Part shown: positions 1-12,358 of the stretch, piece after piece | Position numbering within the stretch: the stretch's first letter is position 1 | Layout: each line of letters starts with the position of its first letter | DNA from: Turbatrix aceti | Lineage: Eukaryota; Nematoda; Chromadorea; Rhabditida; Panagrolaimidae | Length of the DNA stretch: 64,000 nucleotides | Assembly: GCA_963969345.1 (NCBI GenBank) | Contig: OZ017770.1 | Location: forward strand, 5,899,246-5,963,245 | Direction of reading: 5' to 3' | Position numbers and translations under genes: made by a program | Notes under the pieces: generated by a model | Databases searched by the model: none | What the model was told of the DNA's origin: nothing | The model's input: the letters and a program-made list of their open reading frames with translations, nothing else

Positions 1-3000
1 AAAGGCCAATCGGTTAAATTTATGTGTCCAAATTTTTTTCAAATAAAAGTTATTGGAAATAAGAAAGCGAATTTATCAAAGAAAGCGTGCCAAACAGCGT
101 CACAAACCTAAACATGCCCCCAAAGTCCCCCGAAGAGTGATCATTTTCGGTTACGACACACTATGAACAAATTACTTAACAGCTTTTTTAGCGCATTATT
201 TGCAGCTAAAAGAAATTTAATCAAAAAGAATGATAAAAGCAATAAAAATGTGTAAATCGATGCAATAATCACCTAAAAAAAAGTCCCTCAATTTTCATTC
301 GTTCAAATTTCGGGTAAGCCGTAACAAAAAAATAAGCATAAGGAATGGCAAGTTTTTTTTGAAGGCATAAAACGCGCCTACCCGCTGTCTTCATGAAGCA
401 GAAGTTCCCACTCTACAAAAAAAACATAAAGCAAGCAATGAAAAATTAAATATTTGTGATATTCAAGCGGGTTAATTGCAATATTTGCATTTTGATTACG
501 TTTTGCATTGCAGGGTTACAATTCGTGTCAAAAAAAGAGAAAAAGCGTCTGTGATGTATGCAATTTTTGACCTTATTATGTATATTCTAAAGCTCAAAAA
601 GTATTTCCGGGCGCTTGCCGCAACAAGTCACAAAAATCTTTTTAGCGTGTTGCCGGCTCAATCACATGCTCCGGCAACAGATTTGAAAAAATGTGAAAAG
701 GCGAGGACACAAAACCTTCATTTCTTGAAAACCAATAATTGAAAAGCCACTGCACACTACTGTAAAAGTACAAAAAACGCTTTTTTTCTATAAACAATGT
801 GAGCAGAAAAATACAAGTCAGAATAGGAAACAAAGAAAAGTGTAAATATTTCATGAAAACTTTAGGGTTACAGAAAGAAGGTTGCTGGGAAAATCCACAG
901 CCTTATATAGGCCCCCCAATAGCCCTATCAAAAAGCGGTGCAAACAAAACAAATGGCACATTTAATAGATTTTACGTGATTGCATAATCAAGCGTATCTT
1001 TTTGTGGAAGCCAGTCGCCCGGATGCCGGAGACAAAACCATTCATCTTCGCCCCAAAACCGTTGCGCTTCGTCATCTCGAGGACGAGTGCATGCGTACAA
1101 ATGGATCTCAAATTACCGATGATGTGTGCCATAAAAAGAATCCATTTGGATAACTAATCTCAATATGGAAGGTTTTATTAAACAAATTTCCGTACCCCAA
1201 AGAAAATGTAAAAAAAAGTGATATGTAAAATGTTTGTGTCAAAACGTGTGTGACGAAGGCGTATATGAGTCTCTGAGTTCACAGTACTAGAGATGCAAAA
1301 AAAGGCAAGTCACAATAAATTTCAAATACGTTTTTACTCATGGCCAAAAAAAATAAAGGACAACGTAAGTCGCACATAAAGCTTCACAATGCTAATCGTC
1401 CGCTTGACTCTGGCCATACCAGCAGTGAACAAATTCGGTTAAAATCGAAAATCGGTAATTTGAAAGAAAAAAACTCGTTGACAAATTGTGGCCTTTGCCT
1501 CAAAACCAGTCGCGTATGATTTGCATAATCCTCCGCAAAGAAAAAGACATGGGTTTAAAATCGCTCAAAGTAAGAAAAAAAGTACAAGAAAAGGATCAAG
1601 TTGTGATTCTGATGCACTCGAGAAGTTGCAATGTGCAAAAGAAGCACACGGCCATCAATCATAATTTAGCACTTTTTTCATCAAAAAGGGGCATAGCGCG
1701 ACGGAAATAATATCACACAAACGACTTCCATTATTAAAATATGCATATGCTATGCATTAATCTACGGAGTTTGAACGATGAAATACTTTAAAATAAGAAA
1801 ATTAGCAGAGCATATGCCGGTAGAAAGCAGGCACAATGAAAGAAATACATTCTTCTTACGCGCAACTCTACAAATAATAACAAAAGCGCCAACAAACAGA
1901 TGAAAAAAAAACTAATTTTCGAAGTTTGAAGGAAAGAAAAAAAACATAGTTTCCCCACAATGCTCTAGGCAAGCATGATGCATGGACAAAACGCACTCGC
2001 TGCGTGAAACAACAGAATCAAAAACTAGTAGGATTTGTGCAAATGATCTAAAAAATCCTTAAAGCTAAAAATCATCACAAACGAAAATAACAAAATCATG
2101 CGAAATGTGTTGAGTGCGAAAACGACGTCGTTCTCTATCACAGCTCACGCAATATAGTTTGTTTTTGCTTTGCTGCTTTGCGCGACACGGCCGGAACAAG
2201 TGAACAGAAGGTCCAAAGAAGTGCGCATCAAGGAAAGAACTGTACAGTGACGCATGTATGTACGTATCCAGCAGCATAATAGCACACACGCTTCCGATGA
2301 TTGTAAGATTTTAAGCAACTTTTTTTTAACGTATTAGAACAAAAACGTCTCACTGACTTATTTATAAAGCAGAAGCGCATATTCACGTAATGTTTATGAT
2401 GAAAAAAAAACACACACAAAGCTTAATGCAAATACTACAATAGAAACAAATGACACACTGACTTATCCCTGGTCAGGTAAGAAGCACTTGACTGAATCCT
2501 GGGTGTGCATAGGTTGAGAAGAGGTAGCGCTCCTCTCTCCAGCGTGCTCACGAACAAAGTCAGAGTACAAAGCGAAAGGAAAACGATTTTTAACAGATCA
2601 CCAGCCCCCACCACAACCATCTCCTCTTCTCCAACAACAACGTGTGCAAATATTGTATGGCTTGACTCACCTCATTGTTGTCGCGATTCTGATTGTGCCG
2701 GCGATGGAAAACCCGCAGCGACAAGGCAAGAGAGCGAAATTTCATTTTTGGCATTGTGGTTGACGAATAATATCAAATCGGACAATTTGACAACTGCTAC
2801 CTACCGCTACTGTTTTAGTTTTTGGTACGTAGTGCCATGACGCTGCCACCGGTAACCATAGTTAGTGAATGCGAGATGACATTTTTGTACTGAAGTAAAA
2901 AAATTCATTATAATAAAATGTAGTTTTTTGCGGGCAACAAAAAAAACAAACAACTCGGATTCCAACGACAAATTAACGTCAGAGTAGCACGATATCGAGG

Positions 3001-5218
3001 AAATTGTAGGGTTGGAAACAAAAGACACGCGTACTTGTGCGTTAATATCCGTGCAAGCAGCTGGTAATTATCATAAAATGCTACGCTGATGTCAGCGCCG
3101 CGCAGACGTACCATAAGTCAGAAAAAAACGTTTCCCTTGTCCGTGATAAAGTTAAATAACAATCCGTTGCTGGGGTGACACCAGCAACAAATGCGTCCCC
3201 GATTTGTTATACGCTTCAAATGTGCGTGCCGTGGCACGGCGCAAAAGGTTACGTTGACCTGCACCGGCTAAATGCAGTTAGGGCTCCTGTCAAACGTGTT
3301 GCTTAAATTGCTTTCAAATTTGTATTATCCCTGTTAAAAAAATTGCAAAACGATTATAATCAATCGCATTAAGTCCATACAAGCTGGTTAGTGGACGTAG
3401 TCGACGATTGTTAAAAAAAAAGATGCACAAACTTATGGACATAAGTTGATAATGGATTTTTCACCGGAAGGCAAAGTGTTGGTTGCCTTCCACCGTACAA
3501 GCTTTGAGCAATTATCTCTTTGCTGCATGCGGCGTTATTCAAGAGTGCGTAAATGAAACAAACTTCTGGATGGATAAAATCTAGTTTTTTTCATCTTCAC
3601 TTGCTAAGTTGCGAGTGAATGAACGGCACCGTGCAAATGAGTCCATTAAAAAACTTTAACAACATTTCTATAAAATTTCGAAAAAAAAATTTTTGCATGG
3701 AGAAAAAAATGTCCATAAAACTGCGGAATTCTGTGTCAACATTCATTCAATTTTACGATTAAAAAAAAAGTAAAGTAAGTGATAATTTAGTGTCAAATGT
3801 TTGTTTTTACTTCTTTTTGCTTACGGGACAGCAGAAAAGGCACAACGTGCATGCAAACTTTTGGCAATGCAAACAAATAACATGCAAATGTATACAAATA
3901 GCCGAACAACATTATTTAAATAATTTCACGTTGAAATTTGGAAAACAGATGCCTTGGGTAAAGATAATCAAAGTGATAAGTGTTGAAATGTGTGTGCGAG
4001 GTTATTGAATAAAATCTTGGCGACAATATAGACTCACATTTCCGCCGTAACCGACACGCCAAATCAGCTTTGTTACAAGGCACAGAAGCCGTGAGAGATA
4101 AGATGTATCAAAAGTCACTCGCTAACAATGATGACGTACCTATGCTAACTCAGAGACAGGAGCACCACGTATTGGCTAGGAGGAAAAAAAAGAGGTAAAA
4201 TAAGTGGCCGTCACAGTCGTAGTAGATCGCCAAATTTGATAGTAAAAAAAGTGGCGCACGCAACATGACCCTTCATTAAGCAATGAATCGAACTCATTTG
4301 CGCGCACCAGCGGATTTGTGTTGGACAGAAGGCTGTCAATCAAAAAACACCAATATACTACACTTGTTAGCGTACCGTTATTTTTTAAAATAAAAAAAAT
4401 AAAACAAATAGGCTTTAATGACTTATGCTTGCAAGCCAATGTTCAAAGCATACGTCAAGAATAAAAACATTAACATGTTATTGCATTGAAGAAGGAACTT
4501 CTTCGCAATAACAATGTTGCCGAGTTAACACGATGTGAAAAGGTAAAGAAAAGGGCAGACCATAAAAACCTACCAAATGAATGTGAACAAATGAAATATG
4601 GCATTTTGGACTCCCTAATGCATTCAAAAATTAATTGACTTACTCATATTCTACTACCATTTAACTCGAAATTAAGCAACAAATATAACAAATAGGCTGC
4701 CCGTTATAATATTTTTTCATACTTAAGAAACAGCGCGACGCTCACATTTCAAATGCAGTATACAACGCATGGAAGAGACAGATTGGGTCAGATTTATATA
4801 AAAGCGGCTTTACGTAAAATCCAAAAGCTTCAACGATGTCAAAATTTGCACATCAGTATGTCAAAATTAATGGGCTCAATTAAATTTTCAAGTTGTGTCA
4901 ACTACAAATGGTAATCGCTAAACAACGCCTTTCTCTGAAAAATTTTTTGTGCACGTTAAAAAAAACGAAATTACCATGTTTACAAGGCGTTTTGATTTAA
5001 TTTTGCAATTTGCAGTAATGGCCGGACTACGACTTTTTCCCCGTTCGCCAAAACTATGGCTGCCTTATCTTCAGGTTTATAACAAAACTTATAACAAAAA
5101 AATACCAAGGATGGTCTGAAATATTATTTCCACACACATTGGCAGTATTGTAGATACTCCTCTCGTTAACACTGAGCAGGAGACTTAAATAAACAATTTG
5201 GAAAAAAACAAACAGCTA
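1..5218. other. gene-poor AT-rich region
   Basis: I see no gene here that I can support. All open frames are short, start-to-stop chance frames rich in Lys, Asn and Phe, without splice-consistent continuation. The longest (2505-2840 +, 111 codons) overlaps an equally open minus frame (2435-2620) that begins with a hydrophobic stretch, so neither stands out. Homopolymer A and T runs are frequent. It is probably intergenic and possibly regulatory for the gene to the right or one left of the window. Confidence 0.6.
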
Positions 5219-6953
5219 TCAGCTGGTGCAAAAAATAACGGCACAACCGGCAAATTCTTCGGCAAGTACGGCAGAGCATGTTTCCTTGTCTACGCTGATT
5301 ACTAATGCCCCTCGTGCGCAACCACTTGTCGTCGCTGTCTTGTGACAAGTTAAAGATTCGAAAGTCGGCTCGCTGCCATATTGCTCGTTGATTCGACGCC
5401 CGATTTCTTGAATAAGAAGCGGAATAAAAGAACGGCTGCTCATAGAGGCGGGTAGTTGGGCTGCTGACTTTAGAGTGTCGCACTCTGGCGAAGCTAATAA
5501 GTCCCTTGCCAATCTTGAGTAGTCAAAGTAGTCTTCAAAGTCACCGGTATCGTAACTGAACGGTTTTTTGTCGTCCGCTTCGTAGGATGGAAGCTGAAAC
5601 AGGCATTTAGGCATTGCCTGGGTCTTGCGTCACTTACAATGCCTTCTTTATACTGAAAACGGTTGTCGACGAATTCAACGAAGCGTTGCTCCAAACGCTG
5701 ACGTTTTACGAAGTCTACTATTTTCTATAAATGCAGGTTAGTCAATGCCTCCATTGATATAAAATTACCTGTGACGGCTTGAATATGGTATCCGTGTTGT
5801 AGTGGTTCGAGTAAAAAAGCCTGTTTCTCCTCATGATTATGTTGTTTCCGTCAAGAAGCAATGCATTTGTCACAGATTGGGCGGCATCCCTGCCTCGTTG
5901 CACTGACATTTACGAAAGGTTGTTAGAACCAAGTTTTAAGAAAAAAATAACTTACGATTGAATTGACAAACATGCAAGTATTCAAAGTAGCTTGAAAGGA
6001 AGTTTTTAATACGGTAACCGTTGACCTTTGAAAGACCGTCGACGCATTTGGTCTTGCAACGAAGAACCGATGTGAAGATGCTGGTCATTACGATGCTCAT
6101 TTCGGGATTGTCGCCCTGCATTGTTCCCCAATCCAGGAAATCTTCACAGAACAGACGGCATTTTTCAAGTTCTTGAAAGAATTCGCGCTGTGAATGATCG
6201 AAGTCATCCACGCATTGCATCCAGTCTTTTTCTTCGTACGCTTGAACGCCGGCCATGTAGAATTTCTAAGACGACAAAAGGCCAGATGACAAAAAGCAAT
6301 GGAAAAAGCCTTACTTCGTATTTCATCTGCTGGCTATCGACGAGATAGGACGGATCATAGTTTTCCTCGTTCATATAAAACTTCAGATTGTCCAGTGTAT
6401 CCTGGTCATCAGGATTTGCCACCAAAAAAGTGTATGCGCTTTTGACTGCATTTCGAATGTCCCTTTGTTTCCAGTAACAAAACTGCAAGTAATGATACGG
6501 CTTGCGTCCAACAAAGTCTTCATAGATGCTATATTCTGACATCGGTGGACGGTCTTCGGTAAATCGGTCCACCCGGCATCTGCAAAAAAAAGTTGAGTAT
6601 TGGCAAACAAACACTACTGGCGCAAACCTCAGTAAACATAACGCATTCTGTGCCGTGACGAGGGTAATTTCCAGCATAGCCAATTCCAAATCGTTTACTT
6701 GAGTTGTGTATTCTGGGAGCCTGTCCACTTCACGATGACATTTCTCGCGACACCACAGAGTCTCGTCTCGGTAATAATAAAAATCTTCCAGAGCTCTCAA
6801 CATGAAAGCAACACATTCCTGCCAGTTTTCATTAGTGTATTCAGATTTTCCGTAACTGTAGAGTTCCTCAAATGTGAGAGAAGGCTGCTCGGGAGTGGAT
6901 GAAACAATGAGAAGGACAGAATACACAGTGATATAAAACAACACCGCTCGCAT
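5219..6953 (-). CDS. CRTAP/leprecan-family ER protein (no hydroxylase domain)
   Basis: Six exons join in frame: 6953-6628, 6579-6315, 6265-5956, 5902-5769, 5724-5638, 5593-5219, giving 498 codons. The protein starts with a signal peptide (MRAVLFYITVYSVLLIVSS). It then shows the leprecan N-terminal pattern: YGKSEY, a WQECV repeat, paired Cys residues (WCREKC), a second YYLQFCYW-type repeat, then YMAGVQAYEEKDW with CRLFCEDF. In vertebrates CRTAP partners prolyl 3-hydroxylase 1 and cyclophilin B in the ER to modify collagen. Prolyl 3-hydroxylases carry a C-terminal 2-oxoglutarate/Fe dioxygenase domain. Here only about 125 residues follow and I see no HxD...H site, so this is the CRTAP/SC65 type rather than an enzyme. 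No KDEL-type ending is present. Family call is firm; exact subfamily less so. Confidence 0.82.
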
Positions 6954-7399
6954 ATTTTATTCGCAAAATAGTATTTATTACAAAGTCTGATCGCAGTTAC
7001 GATTTTCGTAAGCTTAGTCAGTCAGTGGCAAGGGCTGCTGCTGACCTTTGGGGATCTGGGTCGCCGAGACGCTCCGTCCTGTCCATTGGCGATCAATCAA
7101 TGCTAGAATGCGGCTGCTCTTCCTGGCTTGCAAGACAGAGGACGACCGAGATCGGTTCAAAAAAGTCCACAGCTGGCGTTCGCTCAGCCAAATTGATCGA
7201 GTCCTGCATTTAATCTTAGAAACCGCAAAAAAAACCAAAAATGGAAAGCAAAGTGTACTTTTTCTCAGATTTATAATTAATTATGCGAAAATACACATGC
7301 AAACAACAACGCATAAAAACAGGCCGTAATTGGGGTTTGGAGACAGACAAATTTCTTCAATCATTGGCGTAGGATGATTCGGCGAGAAAACATGATTAT
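6954..7399. other. intergenic, with a GC-richer block at 7020-7210
   Basis: This lies between two minus-strand genes. The 7020-7210 block is clearly more GC-rich than its surroundings and open in several frames on both strands. On the minus strand an acceptor-like site precedes a short frame ending at about 7090, but I find no donor exon to join it. It could be a last exon, a 3' UTR piece or a small unrecognised gene. Confidence 0.4.
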
Positions 7400-9044
7400 T
7401 TACGAAATAGAGCAGTCCTTCTTCTTTTCCTTCGGGTAGTACGGATACTGAGGTCCACCAAGACCGGAGGGGTCGCTAGGTCCCTGGACGTTGGAATTGT
7501 ACGGCGGATTACCGCCATGAGTTGTCGGGTAATTGCCCCCCTGACCGCCAGGAGGTCCCTGGTAATTCTGGTATCCTCCAGGACCCGGTGGGTAGTTCGG
7601 TTGACCGCCATGATCCACCGGATAGCTGGGCTGCCCGTCCCCCGAATAGGGAGCCTGGGGGGCAGGAGAAAAACCCACCGATCCGGGGCCGGAAGGGTAC
7701 GGGACCTGCCCGGAAGGGAAACCTGTGGGACCCCCGGGGTAGGGCGGGGCAGCCTGGTTCAGCGTGCCTCCGGGGTATGGGGCATCGGCCGGAGGGGCCT
7801 GAGGAGCGTGGACAGCCTGCTCGTAGGGCGGGGGGTTAATCAGGTTGATGCCGGAAACTCTAATGATGCGCAGATGGGTGCCGTGCTGAGGCATACCAGG
7901 AAGGGGAACGTCAAAGTCGCCAAAAACATAAACATTGCCTAAAAAACACGTCAAATAAGCTATTTTGTGGAAAATTATAAAACTTACGGTTGCCGCTGTA
8001 AACAACACGAGGCTCGATGAGTGCGGATGACATGTGCGCGGCAATCTGGTTCCACGTGAAAGTCGTCAAGTCCAGGGTCCAGTAGTCGACGAGACGGTTG
8101 ACTTCTCCGTTGTCCAGGACGGTTTCACCGCCAGCAAGGAAAATATTGTTGCCGACAGCGGCCATGCCGGGTTCATTTCGGGGAATCGGGTATCCGCGTT
8201 GAGGGTCAGCGCGAAGATACTCAGTCGAGATGGTCTGAGTGTTGAGCGAGAGAATATGCAGACGCGACGAGTCAAATTGGCCGTTGGGGTAAGCAGAAAG
8301 GAAGTAGACATTCCTAAAAGCTCACCATAAATTCTACAAACTCCCTTAAAAATAAAAACCCACGAGTTATAAACAAAGGAGTCATAAAGGTCGTCAACGG
8401 CAACGTGGGGGATATTGAACTGCTCCATCGGGTCCTGAGGACTCTTCGCCTCGGCATTGATGCGCATGACGTTCAGCGGCGTACCGGAGAGAACAATGAG
8501 TTCCGGCGCGTCATCACGAAGCGTCATGAAGAACGTGCCACCGATAGTCAGAGGGTGGTTTAGGAGGTTCACCGGTGGTCCGGCAACGGAGAGGTTATCT
8601 GCGGTCAGGGTCACCTTCCAGAAGGAATAGTAGCTGTTGGGCTCCTGTTTGATAGCTGTGCCGACGATGAGCTGCGTGCCACCGGTCTGAGGCGACGGAG
8701 ACGGGAGAGCAAAAAGGTAGCTCAATGCGCCGTTCAGATTCAGCGGAATTTCGGTTGTGAAGGCACGCCGAACCGTGTCGAAGACGACAAGGCTAGGAAG
8801 ACCTTTCCGGCCGGCGCTAAAAATTTCTTGGTTTGTATAAAACATTCTGTGAGGGTAAAAAAACCTACGTCGTGATGCAGCGGTCATCTTCGCTGGGTTC
8901 GTAGAGAAAGAAGAGTTTTGAGCCATCGACGGCTTCTGCGGCATCCTGGAAGAGCGCCAGACGCCAGCGACCCAAGGTCTGCTCCGCGGGGTCAGGGGCT
9001 CCACCCCAGTGAATTGTGATATCTTCAGAGTTAACAACAGCCAT
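7400..9044 (-). CDS. kelch-like beta-propeller protein with Pro-rich tail and CaaX box
   Basis: Four exons (9044-8869, 8816-8364, 8313-7988, 7938-7400) give 497 residues. Residues 1 to about 345 contain repeated propeller blades: hydrophobic beta strands with Gly-Gly-Glu turns (FLAGGE), and NVYFLSAYP and NVYVFGDFD strands, the spacing seen in kelch/galactose-oxidase propellers. From about residue 350 the chain becomes a low-complexity Pro/Gly/Tyr tail that begins with a PPxY motif (NPPPYEQ, a WW-domain ligand type). It ends KEKKKDCSIS: a lysine cluster followed by a CaaX box whose final Ser favours farnesylation. I infer membrane tethering. A splice acceptor (CTTTAG) abuts the start codon. 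I do not recognise a named orthologue. Confidence 0.75.
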
Positions 9045-9385
9045 CTAAAGCAAGATATACTATTAACAAAATGTTTTAACTGAAACTAAGTGACGCATCG
9101 CTCGCGACGCGTTTCGAAATCAAGTGACATCATTTGCATACGAATAACAAGTTTTTCACACAGCCAAAGTAAATGCACCGAATGCAACGGCTCGCACGAA
9201 TATCGAAATCATAAAGTACTCTTGTATAATTTACCGAACATTCTTTACTTTTGTATAGAAATAATTCACCAATGACACAAGACGAAGGCACATAAAACCC
9301 ACTAAACATTTTAAAAGCTCTTTGTAATATAGATTATTATTGCACAAGAAACAAAATTAGCGGCCACAAGGGAATATTAAAGTTT
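9045..9385. other. short intergenic region
   Basis: About 340 bases between the TBC1D23 stop and the start of the kelch-like gene, both on the minus strand. It holds no coding signal. The base pair next to the kelch start is a splice acceptor (AG at 9046-9045 on the minus strand), so part of it may be an outron or 5' UTR intron. Confidence 0.5.
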
Positions 9386-11755
9386 TCATTTTTGATCACA
9401 TAAAATCTGTTTAATAGCTTTCGATAAGTCGCCTGATTTCTCCATAACAAACTGCCGAACTCTGGATACTTGTTGTTCACCGGAACGTAGCTCAAAGCCA
9501 AATTGGAATGTCAAAAACTCTGGATATTGTTTTTTGCACGAAATTTTCATCACCGAAGTCAGCGGGTGGCGACCATCGACGCGCACAACGTTCGGCTGAA
9601 ATGTGAAAACAATTCAATAACTGGCGAGTCGTACAAAATGGGGGTTGGTTGAACCGACCTCGTTGTCTACAATGTGGTAAACAACAAACTGCGTTGCAGT
9701 AAGCGCGACATGACACGGCACTGATAGGGTCTTGCTAATGACTTCGGAGCCAGTGAAAGTGAAAAGCGTCTCAGGAGCAGATACCACGTTACTCCACTTG
9801 AGTTTTTCGTTTAGAGACGAAAAATCAGCAGTAATTTCCTCTGAGTCACTGCTGCTGTCGTCTTCGATACTGAACACTGATTGAGAGTTTCTGTAGCGTT
9901 TTTGATGTCGATCGGTGCTGCTCACGTGAAAGGTGGACGAGCCTTTGGCGAAGAAGTCGGTACGTTGGAACAAGTTGGTGATGTTTTTAGCAGCGTCTTT
10001 CAGTCCTTTGCTTTTTTGGTTTACGCTTTCGATCAAAGACTAAAATAATCCATTTCCGATTCAAGGTTAAAAAAGGAACTAAGCAGTGTTGGTTAGTGAT
10101 CGTGCTACGTGGTTGCTACTGTTTTTTTGACAATCCAGTCCTGCGCAAGACAGAAACATGAAACGCACCTGTGCAAAAGAGTCGCCGCCTTCGCTTTCGT
10201 CGCGACAGTGAATGCACGTATCTTTGTTATGATGGTTGTCAAGTTTGCTCAAATTTCCGGTGTCTTTCAACATCGCATGGAAAGCCTTGTACCCGCCTTC
10301 CACGTATGATATGTGATTCACCTTCTGATGCAGGAAGCGGGAGATGACCATGAACATCACCGAGTCGTCTTCCGGGATGCCTGCACCAAAGAAACAAATA
10401 TGGTCCTTCGGGCAGGACTCGGTTTTGTACTTTAACAGCGAGCTCATGGCCATGTTGAATTTTTCGGGGTTATCAATCAGAAGGTGACCACTGAGATTAA
10501 ACGAAGCAGGGAAACTGCCAGCGCAGAATTCGGCTTGGCTCCGAGTATCGATGATAAAATACTCAAATGCGGACTGAAGAGTGAAAAAAAAATATAGATA
10601 AAAACACAAAAAAAACATACCGAAGTAGTGGCATCGAACGCACTCCGGTAAAGCTCCTGAACCGAGATAGGCAAACAGATGAGCGTGTGGAGTGGAATTT
10701 CATTAACTTCCTCCACCATATTAGCACCGAACAACATGCAATGGAAGTCTTCCTGCACCGAAAGAGGAGTGCAAGTCAACTGAACGATACAGATGTCGAT
10801 GAGATCTGCGATATCGGTAATTTCCATCTTTTTGGGCAAATCTCGCAGAAAAGCCACGATTTCTTCCCGGTCGGTGATAGACATGAGTGTCTTCCTGTCC
10901 GCCATAACCAGATTCAAAGCGATGAAAAAAATCAGGAAAGGATCAGCCTTCCGGAAGTAAATTTGCCAAAGCGCGATCAGGCCCTCGATATTGTTTTCTA
11001 TTAGGTCAGCACTCAGCAGAGTCTTGAACCACGTGGCAGAGTAGCTGTAGGGCGAAACCTTCAGGGAATCCAGATGGGAGCAGATTTCGGCATCGTGATA
11101 CTGCAGAATGAGATGGAAAAGATCGTAGACCTTGGCTCCTTCTTGAGTATCCCTATAAAACAGGTTGAACAAAATCCACGTCACCAAAAAGTCCTACTTT
11201 GGGATGTACTTTGTCGTCACCGCATCGAATACATTGAATAGTTGCGAATTTTGGAAACCAGCTTCGATGAGACAAAGCATGACTTCGGTCCATGCAATTT
11301 TGCCAATGTTGTCGATTTTGCGACGCTTGCACCAAAGCGTCATCATGCTTTCCAGAGCAGGCACTGTCACCCGTGATTTGGTGTTGAGCCATGTCGTCTG
11401 GCTCTCGAGAGTCTGAATCAGCTCCTGGCACTGCTTGCGAAGTGTGTTTTGATCCTTGAGGTTGTAGAGGTCATCCCAGTCGCTCAGCTGATCCGGCTTG
11501 TTACGAATTCCCAGCAAGCTCTGAAAAAAAGCCGACATTGATCTTCCTGGCACGAAATCCCACTCACAATCCACTCGTGGTTGCCGCGAAGGGGAGAACC
11601 AGCTGCTGCCTCATTGTTATTGGATAGCTCCGCGCTCGTAACGGCATCGGTGGACTCGCTGAAAATGAAAATATGTAACAATGCCTTTTGAATACACGTA
11701 AAATAACTCACTTTATTGATTGACTCTCAGCAGCACTTTCACTTTCATCTATCAT
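9386..11755 (-). CDS. TBC1D23: TBC1 domain family member 23 (TBC1D23) orthologue
   Basis: Seven exons (11755-11712, 11658-11568, 11520-11198, 11152-10621, 10573-10169, 10039-9635, 9595-9386) give 669 residues, close to the roughly 700 of vertebrate TBC1D23. Order: short acidic N-terminus; TBC/Rab-GAP fold (about residues 50-330); rhodanese-like domain starting at SAFEYFIIDTRSQAEF with no CX5R catalytic Cys; Ser/Asp-rich linker; and the C-terminal domain that in vertebrates binds FAM21 of the WASH complex. I do not see intact IxxDxxR or YxQ catalytic fingers, as in the family, so it is probably a tether rather than a GAP. TBC1D23 links golgin-246/245 at the trans-Golgi to endosome-derived vesicles. 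The intron at 9634-9596 is only 39 bases. Confidence 0.9.
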
Positions 11756-12358
11756 CGTGTTTTACTCAAGCATGCCCCAAGACAAAGCCTCAAAGATTCA
11801 TGAGACACGTGTCGAGCAGAACCACGGGAAATGTTGACAACACGTTTCAGCCAAGAACAGTGTCGGTGGCGTGTCGTTGTTTATAGAAGCCGGAGTGCGC
11901 ACGTGGTGTCTTTTGACGAATATGTCAAACAAGGCAGAGCGCAACTGACGCATACAATGGGCAATAAGACAACCACCTTCGACGAACGGACGGAACAACA
12001 TTGGTGCTTGCTTGTTGCCACAAGAGACTAAATGGCTATCTGACCCTTTAGCCGCAGATGTTGTTTCTCAGTGCAGCATTGTGTTGTTTTTTCGCATAGT
12101 CCATGTTCTTAATGTTTGTTTTTGTTCATAGGGTGTCAACAAAGTTGTAAGAAATCTGGTTTATTCGATAAACAATAAATATACAGGTAGGGCACTCGGG
12201 TGAGTAAAGTGAGCCCTGAGGGTAGGAAATATAAAATGTATGTAATAGGTGAAAATTTGTTAAAGCACTGTAAGTGAGATGGTTAATGTTAGAAAATCAT
12301 AAAATTTGCCACCGTAAGGTAGCCTGAGGTTCTGTGAGGGAATGAATGAATGAATAAA
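11756..12358. other. intergenic region
   Basis: It lies between the TBC1D23 start (minus) and the stop of the WDR82-like gene (minus). On the minus strand an AATAAA (plus TTTATT at 12160-12165) could end the WDR82-like transcript. The plus-strand open frame at 11831-12031 has no supporting context. GAAT repeats occur near 12340. Confidence 0.45.

Noticed and set aside
2435..2840. Overlapping open frames on both strands, one with a hydrophobic start
   Set aside because: Neither has splice support or a recognisable motif; they overlap each other.
7517..7942. 141-codon and 105-codon plus-strand open frames
   Set aside because: They are antisense to the Pro/Gly-rich exon of the kelch-like gene; GC-rich codons leave all frames open.
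11194..11574. Longer open frame starting MDCEWDFVPG as TBC1D23 start
   Set aside because: Its first part reads through an intron (GTGAGT...TTTTTTTCAG); the spliced model starting at 11755 keeps the family length and phase.
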